Positions 16,782 to 24,002 of a stretch of DNA of 64,000 nucleotides are shown one piece after another. Source of the stretch: Blastopirellula sediminis (GTDB lineage Bacteria > Planctomycetota > Planctomycetia > Pirellulales > Pirellulaceae); assembly GCF_020966755.1 (NCBI RefSeq), contig NZ_JAJKFT010000004.1, positions 1,364,001 through 1,428,000 on the forward strand, written 5' to 3'. The notes below the pieces were generated by a model. It did not search any database, was not told the DNA's origin, and worked only from the letters and a program-made list of their open reading frames with translations. The translations under genes and the position numbers were made by a program. Each line of letters begins with the position of its first letter. Positions within the stretch are counted from its first letter, which is position 1.

Positions 16782-17825
16782 ATGGGCGATCAGTTTCCCA
16801 CGGTGCGGATCGCGGCGGCCCAGGCGTCGCCGGTATTCTTAGATCGCGAACGATCGACCGAAAAAGCGGTCTCCTTGATCGCCGAGGCCGCTCGCCAAGG
16901 CGCCCAACTGGTCGCATTCAGCGAAGCCTGGCTGCCGGGTTATCCGTGGTGGATCTATATGGGTTCGCCGATCTACAGCGCGCCGTTTACGCAACAGCTG
17001 TACGCCAACGCGGTCAGGCTGCCGAGCCCGACCCTCACGAAGTTGTGCGATGCGGCGCGGGACAATCACATTTACGTCGTGATGGGATTAACCGAACTTG
17101 CCGGCGGCAGTCTTTACCTGGGGCAGATTACGATTTCGCCAGCGGGCGTAATGATCGGACACCGCCGAAAACTGAAGCCGACGCATGCGGAGCGGACGAT
17201 CTGGGGCGAGGGGGATGGAAGCGATCTGTTTACGATGGAGACGAAGATCGGCGTCCTCGGTTCGCTGAACTGCTGGGAGCATCTCCAGCCGCTGACCCGC
17301 TATGCGATGAACTATTTTAATGAGCAGATCCACGTTTCGGCGTGGCCCTCGTTCTGTCTCTATACGGGGACGTTGCACTCTTTTAGCGCGGAAGCGAATC
17401 TCGCCGTTTCGCGCAGCTATGCGCTGGAAACGCAGACGTTCGTCATCCATGTCGGCGGACTTTGCGATCAGGCGACGTTTGATCTGCTCGCCGATGATGA
17501 AGAGAAGGCCCGGCTGCTGCGGGTCGGAGGGGGCGCGTCGGAGATTATTGACCCGATGGGACAGACGATCGCCGGACCGATGGGAGACAATGAGGAAGGG
17601 ATTCTTATTGCCGATTGCGACATGGCGAAGATCGCGGGGGCGAAAATGGCGAACGATCCGGCCGGGCATTATGCCCGCGGGGACGTCACGCAATTGCTGC
17701 TCAACCGACGCCCGCGCCGCCCGGTAATTTACGCCGATGCGGCGACGCCTGAACTGCTGCCGGATGAACCGCCTCACTCGGGGGCGATTGCTGATGTTGA
17801 TGCGGTGAAGGGGTATGAGAAGTAA
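16782..17825 (+). CDS. Nitrilase / carbon-nitrogen hydrolase
   Basis: Cytoplasmic C-N hydrolase of 347 residues resembling aliphatic nitrilases, which convert nitriles to carboxylic acids and ammonia. The Glu-Lys-Cys triad is present: Glu48 in AFSEAWLPGYPWW, Lys near 130 in HRRKLKPT, and Cys164 in GSLNCWEHLQP. The sequence HAERTIWGEGDG after the Lys and the Cys-Trp-Glu-His context favour a true nitrilase over other branch members. The ATG at 16782 is near AACGAGG. The neighbouring divergent amidase suggests nitrogen scavenging. Confidence 0.88.
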   Translation: MGDQFPTVRIAAAQASPVFLDRERSTEKAVSLIAEAARQGAQLVAFSEAWLPGYPWWIYMGSPIYSAPFTQQLYANAVRLPSPTLTKLCDAARDNHIYVVMGLTELAGGSLYLGQITISPAGVMIGHRRKLKPTHAERTIWGEGDGSDLFTMETKIGVLGSLNCWEHLQPLTRYAMNYFNEQIHVSAWPSFCLYTGTLHSFSAEANLAVSRSYALETQTFVIHVGGLCDQATFDLLADDEEKARLLRVGGGASEIIDPMGQTIAGPMGDNEEGILIADCDMAKIAGAKMANDPAGHYARGDVTQLLLNRRPRRPVIYADAATPELLPDEPPHSGAIADVDAVKGYEK

Positions 17826-17837
17826 TTGTCCTGGCTC

Positions 17838-17999
17838 GGGTGCCATGGCCACGGCCTTGCGTGGCCATGAATGCGGTCATCAACCCGTTGGCGGTAGATC
17901 TATTTCTACACGCTAGATCAATCCGTTCTCGTTCTGCCGTGGCACCTTCGAAAATTCCGCGCACAATCATGGCCACGCAAGGCCGTGGCCATGGCACCC
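17838..17999. repeat. 162-bp palindrome-ended element, copy B
   Basis: Same length and ends as copy A (14866-15027), with inner sequence diverged in blocks. An inner inverted repeat GATCTA/TAGATC is present. It again lies exactly between two convergent genes (nitrilase stop at 17825, lyase stop at 18021), so it may serve both as a transcription stop in each direction. Confidence 0.85.
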
Positions 18000-18020
18000 A
18001 GGTTTCACCCTACTTCGCGA

Positions 18021-18929
18021 CTAGCTCATTTGCTGCAGCGCCGCCGCGATTTCTTCTTGGACCGATTCGCCCGGTTCCGAGAGGAGCGGGATGATTGGGC
18101 CGGTTTTGGCGATGCCGGACAGTTCGGTCGCGCGGTGGAGAATGCTGATCGGACCGAGGTTGTCGCGGAGGCGTTCCAGCGGCAGGAATCGTTCGCGAAT
18201 CGCTTCCGCTTCGTCCCAGTTCTGAGCCTGAATCGCCTTCAGGAGGGCCGCCGACATCTGGGGGAAGATGCAACCGCAACCGGTCGTGAATCCGCCGAGG
18301 CCAAAGTCGCGCATGTGGACGATCGCCGGTTGATCGCCGAGCCCGCTTAGAATCAGGCCTTTGTCGATCTGGTCGGTCAGCCCGCGCAGATAGTCGTCTT
18401 GCGTGTAGTCTTTGCGAACGACGGCATATTTGATCGCCGAGATCACGCCGTCATTTACGAGCGCCGTGGCGTCGTCGACGGTCACGGTGCCGTCGTACTT
18501 CAGATAGAGGACGATCGGCTTGCCGAGCTTTTCCGCCATTTTGCGAATCGCGGCGGCGATGCCGGCCGAACTGACGACGTCGCGCTGCGGCAGCAGCATG
18601 ACGGTCGGAAAGTTGAAGTCGAGCAGGATCTCGGCCTGGTCGAGCATCGTGCCGTAGGCGGGGCCGATCGCCGGGATGACGAGGGTATCGTCGGCGGCGG
18701 TCGTGCTGATCAGCTCGAGGGCGGTGCGATATTCGGCGAGCGTGAGATGATAGAAAATCGCATTGCCGCCATAGAGCAGCGTGGAGATTCCCCCTTGCTC
18801 GATATGTCGGATGATCTTCGCGTTTTCCTGCCGATCCAAAATCCCTTCGGCGTTGCGAGCGAGCGAGGGAACGGCCCAGACGCTGCGGGAAATCGTTTCA
18901 GTGGTTAGCGGTTTGGTATCCATGGCCAA
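18021..18929 (-). CDS. Dihydrodipicolinate synthase (DapA)-family lyase
   Basis: Class I aldolase/dehydratase of the DapA/NAL superfamily, 302 residues. The Schiff-base lysine is Lys167 in AIKYAVV and the catalytic tyrosine is near 142 in VLYLKYDG. It is unlikely to be the lysine-pathway enzyme: it ends an operon with an IlvD/Edd sugar-acid dehydratase and a GntP permease. In such pathways DapA-family enzymes cleave or dehydrate 2-keto-3-deoxy sugar acids. The start ATG GCC ATG offers two close choices; the first is used. The dehydratase stop lies 24 bases upstream. Confidence 0.85.
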   Translation of the reverse strand: MAMDTKPLTTETISRSVWAVPSLARNAEGILDRQENAKIIRHIEQGGISTLLYGGNAIFYHLTLAEYRTALELISTTAADDTLVIPAIGPAYGTMLDQAEILLDFNFPTVMLLPQRDVVSSAGIAAAIRKMAEKLGKPIVLYLKYDGTVTVDDATALVNDGVISAIKYAVVRKDYTQDDYLRGLTDQIDKGLILSGLGDQPAIVHMRDFGLGGFTTGCGCIFPQMSAALLKAIQAQNWDEAEAIRERFLPLERLRDNLGPISILHRATELSGIAKTGPIIPLLSEPGESVQEEIAAALQQMS

Positions 18930-18953
18930 GTCAGGTCCTTGAGGGTAGCAAGC

Positions 18954-20684
18954 TCAGTAAATATCGGGATCCGGCGTCTCGGCGCCGTGATGCAGGAAAT
19001 CAAAATCGCAGCCGACGTCGGCTTGGGTAACATGCTTCAGGAACATCGCTCCGTAGCCTCGTTTGTAACGAGGAGCAGGCGGCGTCCATTGCTCGCGGCG
19101 CTTGGCGAGTTCGTCTTCCTCGACCAGCAGATTCAGACTGCGCTCTTCGATGTTGAGCCGGATCATGTCGCCATTACGGACCAGGCTGAGCGGTCCGCCG
19201 ACCGCCGCTTCCGGCGCGACATGCAGCACGCAGGTGCCGTAGCTGGTGCCGCTCATGCGGGCGTCGGAGATTCGGACCAGATCGCGAACCCCTTGCTTCA
19301 GCAGGTGATCGGGAATCGGCAGCATGCCCCATTCTGGAAAGCCGGGGCCTCCTTGCGGGCCAGCATTGCGCAAGATCAAAACCGAGTCGGCCGTAATGCC
19401 GGATGCGGGATCGTTGAGCTTCGCCTTGAGTTCGGCGTAGTCGTCGAACACAACCGCAGGTCCGGTGTGATTCAAGAGTCGCGGCGAGGCGGCCGTCGGC
19501 TTGATGACGCATCCCGAGGGAGCGAGATTGCCCCGCAGGACGAACGTGCCGCCGCTCTCGGAGAGGGGATTGTCGAGCGAGCGAATGATGTCGTGGTCGA
19601 TTACTTCGGCGCCGGCGATGTTTTCCGCAAGGGTATGGCCGTTGACCGTTTGACACGAACCATCAATGTGCGAGCCGAGTTCCTTCAATAGCGCCGGCAG
19701 CCCGCCGCAGTCAAAGAAGTCTTCCATCAGGAACTTGCCGGCGGGGCGAATGTTGGCCAAGACCGGCGTGGTGCGCGATAGTTCGTCGAAGCGATCCAGC
19801 GTCAACTCGTAGCCGGCGCGCCGCGCCATCGCGATGATGTGGACGATTGCATTGGTCGAACCGCCGATCGCCATGCTGGTGACGATCGAGTTATCAAACG
19901 AGGTCGGCGTCAGGAAGGAAGAAGGGCGGAGATCCTGCAGGGCCATCTCGACCGCGCGTCGTCCGGTCGCAACGGCCAGACGGGAGTGTTCGGCGATGAC
20001 GGCCGGTACCGACGAAGCGCCCGGCAGCGTAAAGCCCATCGATTCGGCGATCGCCGACATCGTCGACGCGGTTCCCATCGTCATGCAGGTCCCGGCCGAC
20101 CGGGCGATGCAGTTCTCGATTTGTCCCCACGCTTCATCGCACAAGTTGCCAGCGCGACGTTCGTCCCAATACTTCCAAGCGTCGCTGCCGCTGCCGAGCG
20201 TCTGGTCTTTCCAGCGGGCTTTGAGCATCGGGCCGGCGGGGAGGAAGATCGCCGGGCGGTTGGCCGAAATGGCGCCCATGATCAGGGCCGGTACCGTTTT
20301 GTCGCAGCCTCCCATCAAGACGGCGGCGTCAATCGGATGGCAACGGAGGACTTCTTCGGTCTCCATCGCCAGCAGATTGCGATAGAGCATCGTCGTCGGC
20401 TTCATCATCATCTCGCCGAGCGACATCACCGGAATCTCAACCGGGAAGCCCCCCATCTGCCAGATGCCGCGTTTGACCTCTTTGACCCGCTCGGGGAAAT
20501 GCGAGTGACACGTGTTGAGATCGCTCCACGTATTCAGAATCGCGACGACCGGCTTGCCGCGGAAGTCTTCGTCGTCGTACCCCATCCCCTTGAGACGCGA
20601 GCGATGCCCAAAGCCGCGCAGACTATCGGGGGCGAACCAGCGACTGCTGTGCAACGGGGCGTTTTCGGATGGTTCAGCAGGCAT
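18954..20684 (-). CDS. IlvD/Edd-family dehydratase, probably sugar-acid (aldonate) dehydratase
   Basis: Fe-S dehydratase of 576 residues. The three cluster cysteines are visible: Cys59 in NTWSDLNTCHSHF, Cys127 in GGCDKT and Cys200 in AGTCMTMGTAST. The NTWSD.N.CH pattern and the GTC context resemble arabinonate/xylonate-type dehydratases more than the branched-chain amino-acid enzyme. The reaction would turn an aldonate into a 2-keto-3-deoxy acid. The downstream DapA-family gene and the upstream GntP permease support this. The exact sugar cannot be fixed from sequence. Confidence 0.85.
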   Translation of the reverse strand: MPAEPSENAPLHSSRWFAPDSLRGFGHRSRLKGMGYDDEDFRGKPVVAILNTWSDLNTCHSHFPERVKEVKRGIWQMGGFPVEIPVMSLGEMMMKPTTMLYRNLLAMETEEVLRCHPIDAAVLMGGCDKTVPALIMGAISANRPAIFLPAGPMLKARWKDQTLGSGSDAWKYWDERRAGNLCDEAWGQIENCIARSAGTCMTMGTASTMSAIAESMGFTLPGASSVPAVIAEHSRLAVATGRRAVEMALQDLRPSSFLTPTSFDNSIVTSMAIGGSTNAIVHIIAMARRAGYELTLDRFDELSRTTPVLANIRPAGKFLMEDFFDCGGLPALLKELGSHIDGSCQTVNGHTLAENIAGAEVIDHDIIRSLDNPLSESGGTFVLRGNLAPSGCVIKPTAASPRLLNHTGPAVVFDDYAELKAKLNDPASGITADSVLILRNAGPQGGPGFPEWGMLPIPDHLLKQGVRDLVRISDARMSGTSYGTCVLHVAPEAAVGGPLSLVRNGDMIRLNIEERSLNLLVEEDELAKRREQWTPPAPRYKRGYGAMFLKHVTQADVGCDFDFLHHGAETPDPDIY

Positions 20685-20783
20685 GGCGGAATCTATGGTC
20701 TGGGAAGGAAGGAGCCGGTCGCGGGAACCTACTTATCTTAGCCTCTTCCGGTCGTCTCGAAACAGCGGTAGTGGGAAGGGGAG

Positions 20784-22433
20784 TTAAACCAGCGGAAAAC
20801 AAAGGGCACAAACGACCGTCGCCAAAAACGAGACGAAACCCATGATCGTCAGCAGCACGGAAAACGTCTTGAGCGTTTCCTGTTCGGTGAAGCCGCTCAT
20901 CCGGCTGATGACCCAGAAACCGCTGTCGTTCATCCAGGGAAGCGGCTTCGAGCCGCAGCCGATCGCCAGCGCCAAGTAAACCGGATGAAAGGGAAGCCCG
21001 ATCTGCGTCGCCACCGGCACCACGATTCCAATGGCCGCGATCATCGCGACGGTCGCGGAACCTTGAATGACGCGAATGATCATGGTGACGAAAAACGCCA
21101 TCGCGAGGAGCCCGGTTCCGCTGACCGATGCGGGGAGCGAATCCGCGATCGACGCGCCGACGTTGGTCTGACGAATCATCTCGCCAAACGCGCCGCCGGC
21201 ACACGTAATCAAAATCACGACGCCCCCTTCGCCGAGCGCCTTTTGCACCGACTTCCCCAACTCGACCCAAGTCATGTCAGGCTTCAGGATCAACGTCAGC
21301 ATCGCGAGCACGGCGCCAAGCGACAGGGCGACGTTCTTATCCCCCAGGAACGAGATCGCCGTATTCCAGATCGGCATCAGCGGACTGCTAAGATCGGACA
21401 TCCACGTTTGATTGACCGTCTTCATCGCCAATAAAAAGATGGGGACGACGACCGGTAAGATCGAAAGACCAAAGCTGGGGAGTTGCGACGCTTGGGTCGG
21501 CGCCGCATCGGCGGAGCTGTTATGAACGCGAAGCGGAATTATCCAGCGGCGATTGGCCCAGATCATGTAGAAGTAGCCCGCGATTACGCCCCAGACCCCA
21601 ACGGCGATGCCGCCGATCGCCATCGCGCCGATGCTGACGTTCAGTTCGCTCGCGACAAACAACGGACCAGGGGTCGGCGGCACCAGCGAATGCGCCAGCG
21701 TTCCCCCCACGATGATCGACATTACGTACTTCAGATAGTCGCGACCGGTGCGCTGGGCCATCGCTTGCGCGAGCGGCAGCATCAAGAAGAAGACGGTGTC
21801 GAAGAAGACCGGGATCGCCAGGATAAAGCTGCTGATCACGAACGCCAGCGCCGTCCATTTTTCTCCCAGCGACTCGCGAATGCTTTGCACAATCCGCTCG
21901 GCGGCGCCGCTCTGCAACAGACACTGGCCGATGATCGACGCCATCGCGATCAGCACCCCAATCTTGCCGAAGGTATCGCCGAGTGCGTTGGCGACCCGAT
22001 TGGTGGGGCTGGTCTTGGCGAGCTGAACTGCCTTGTCGTAGGCGGTTTGCGAGATGAGCAGCGTGCCGATGGAACTGCCGGAATCGGAAAGGCCATCCCG
22101 CAAAATCGCCGTCGTCCCGTTGTCGGTCGCTTCGAACTTTTCGACCCAGACCGACGTTGTTTCGAGTTTGGCGATATCGTCGTCGTCGCGGACCAGGTAA
22201 TAGGCGCCGGGCTTGGCGCCGAATTGATCGCCGACGCCGATAAGTTCCAACTGTTGATTGGAGGCGGCGGCAACCTGCGCCGTCTGATTGTCGATCGCGC
22301 TGTCGTAGACGCAGTGGGCGGTGGTCGCGGCGGCTACGACCAAGGTCGCAAAAAAGAGGGCCAGGAATGCATGCAGCCGTAAGAACAGCACGCCGCACAC
22401 GACGATGAGCATTCCCAAAACGATCGCAAACAT
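20784..22433 (-). CDS. GntP-family gluconate/sugar-acid permease with an extra domain
   Basis: Inner-membrane permease of 549 residues, about 100 longer than most GntP proteins. The family helices are clear (IGVLIAMASIIGQCLLQSG, VFFDTVFFLMLPLAQAMA, HSLVPPTPGPL, GGVVILITCAGGAFGEMI). After the first two helices, at about residues 45-145, there is a hydrophilic insertion (LELIGVGDQFGAKPGAYYLV and onward) that I do not recognise. It is probably outside the cytoplasm and could bind substrate. It is the first gene of the sugar-acid operon; the dehydratase start is 99 bases downstream of its stop. Confidence 0.85.
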   Translation of the reverse strand: MFAIVLGMLIVVCGVLFLRLHAFLALFFATLVVAAATTAHCVYDSAIDNQTAQVAAASNQQLELIGVGDQFGAKPGAYYLVRDDDDIAKLETTSVWVEKFEATDNGTTAILRDGLSDSGSSIGTLLISQTAYDKAVQLAKTSPTNRVANALGDTFGKIGVLIAMASIIGQCLLQSGAAERIVQSIRESLGEKWTALAFVISSFILAIPVFFDTVFFLMLPLAQAMAQRTGRDYLKYVMSIIVGGTLAHSLVPPTPGPLFVASELNVSIGAMAIGGIAVGVWGVIAGYFYMIWANRRWIIPLRVHNSSADAAPTQASQLPSFGLSILPVVVPIFLLAMKTVNQTWMSDLSSPLMPIWNTAISFLGDKNVALSLGAVLAMLTLILKPDMTWVELGKSVQKALGEGGVVILITCAGGAFGEMIRQTNVGASIADSLPASVSGTGLLAMAFFVTMIIRVIQGSATVAMIAAIGIVVPVATQIGLPFHPVYLALAIGCGSKPLPWMNDSGFWVISRMSGFTEQETLKTFSVLLTIMGFVSFLATVVCALCFPLV

Positions 22434-22571
22434 TTCTAGGAACGCCCAGTCATTTGGAGAGTAGCGGGGAGCAGGATGGGGAGCCAGTCAAAGCGGGGTC
22501 TTCGGCAGAAGAACCGCCGAGGAAAGCCTGGCGTTGCATGATTCGCCCGGCGAATTACCTTGCAGCCGAAG

Positions 22572-22595
22572 AAAAAAGGCAAAATGCCATTTTTT
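22572..22595 (-). terminator. Rho-independent terminator
   Basis: Hairpin with arms GGCA/TGCC extended by A/T pairs, with A-runs on one side and T-runs on the other, so it can act in both directions. It lies about 100 bases past the stop of the DUF1552 gene, before the sugar-acid operon that follows on the same strand. Confidence 0.65.
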
Positions 22596-22693
22596 ACGGC
22601 TTCCGAAAGGTATTCAGAGCGTAGCAGAAGAGGGCAGGGGAGGCAAACGGGGAGCGTCGCCTGCCGGTCGTGCTCAAAGAGGTAGTAAGTAGC

Positions 22694-23992
22694 CTACCCC
22701 TGCAATTCAGGGATCACTCCGGTGCTGTCGCCGTGACGTTCGGCGGGGACGCCGATCCCTTGCAGCATCGTCAACCACGCGTTGCAGAGCGGGGTATCTT
22801 TCTTCACGACGATGTTTTCGCCCAGTTTGATTCCGGCGCCGCCGCCGGTGAGGATCGTCGGGCAATTCGTCAGGTCGTGGCCGGTGCGGATGTTGCTGCC
22901 GTAGGCGAGCGCGACATGATCAAACAGACGGCTGCCGTCCGCTTCCTTCGTCTCTTTCAGCTTGTCGATCAGTCCCGCCAGCAAGGCGCTTTGCGCCTGG
23001 TCGCGCTGTTGCGAACAGACCAGCTTCTCGCCGCGGGTCGAGTGATAGTGGCTCATGTCGTGCGGCGCTACGTCGTTGCCGATGCTGGTCAGTAGCGTCG
23101 CAACCGGCTGGCGATAGGTGATCACCCGCGTGCTGTCGGTTTGGAAGGCGGCGACCAGCAGGTCGTACATCATCTTGATTTCTTCTTTGCCAGACAGGCT
23201 CGAGCTAGGCGCGCCAAACGGAGCGTCAGGACGGGGTCGATCCATCCATTTTTCTTCTTTGCTCAACCGCATTTCGATGTTGCGCACGCTCTCGAAGTAC
23301 TCGTCCAACTTTTCGACGTCGTTTTGCCCCAGGCCGCGCTTCACGCTGCGGGCATTTTCGAGCACGGTGTCGAGGACGCTCCGTTTCTGCGCGATCAGCT
23401 TCTGGCGATGTTCCAGCGGCGTCGTCTCTTTGGAGAACATCCGGTGGAAAGCGGCCAATGGTCCGTTTTCTCCACCCATCGGTTTGCCGCTCGCGTCCCA
23501 CGCGAGCGAGAGGCCGGGGCCGTGACCCGATCGATCGCCCGTTTCGCTGTGATTCAGTTGCAGCGAGGCGAACCGCGTTTCGCGGCCGAACTCTTCCGCG
23601 GCGACTTGGTCGGCCGAGATCGTATTGCAGTAGCTTTGCCCCGGCTGCGCGTACGGATTCGCTCCGCTCAGCCACCACGTGCTGCCGGCGTGACCTTCGA
23701 CCGAAAACTTATTGCGCAGCCCTTGCACGATCGAGAAGTCGGCTTTGTGGCGCTCCAGCGGCTGGAGTCCGGACGGCAATTCGTAGCCAGCGCCCGGCGT
23801 GTTTTGGCTTGGGTACCACGATTCTTCGGTGACGCCCCAGCCGAAGCCCAAGAAGACCAAACGTTTGGGAGGGGCCGTGACCGTCGCCGCGCGTGCGAAG
23901 CGACGGAAGCCGAGCGATTCCAACAGCGGCAGCGCAACGACAGCCGTAGCGGATCGGAGAACCTGACGTCGACTCGGTTTCTTTGGAAACAT
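22694..23992 (-). CDS. DUF1552 protein with twin-arginine signal
   Basis: Exported planctomycete-type protein of 432 residues. The N-terminus MFPKKPSRRQVLRSATAVVALPLL is a Tat-like signal. The body has the DUF1552 features (LVFLGFGWGVTEESWYP, GHAGSTWWLSG, SLQLNHSETGDRSGHGPGLSLAWD). The start at 23992 is supported by AGAGGGAAA just upstream; an in-frame ATG at 24073 would add residues overlapping the upstream gene. DUF1552 proteins almost always pair with DUF1592 cytochrome-like proteins, as here (11 bases apart). Their biochemical role is unknown. Confidence 0.9.
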   Translation of the reverse strand: MFPKKPSRRQVLRSATAVVALPLLESLGFRRFARAATVTAPPKRLVFLGFGWGVTEESWYPSQNTPGAGYELPSGLQPLERHKADFSIVQGLRNKFSVEGHAGSTWWLSGANPYAQPGQSYCNTISADQVAAEEFGRETRFASLQLNHSETGDRSGHGPGLSLAWDASGKPMGGENGPLAAFHRMFSKETTPLEHRQKLIAQKRSVLDTVLENARSVKRGLGQNDVEKLDEYFESVRNIEMRLSKEEKWMDRPRPDAPFGAPSSSLSGKEEIKMMYDLLVAAFQTDSTRVITYRQPVATLLTSIGNDVAPHDMSHYHSTRGEKLVCSQQRDQAQSALLAGLIDKLKETKEADGSRLFDHVALAYGSNIRTGHDLTNCPTILTGGGAGIKLGENIVVKKDTPLCNAWLTMLQGIGVPAERHGDSTGVIPELQG

Positions 23993-24002
23993 GGTTTCCC
24001 TC

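Noticed and set aside
14866-17999. Insertion sequences
   Set aside because: The 162-bp elements have inverted ends but no transposase, and I see no clear target-site duplication; they are listed as repeats.
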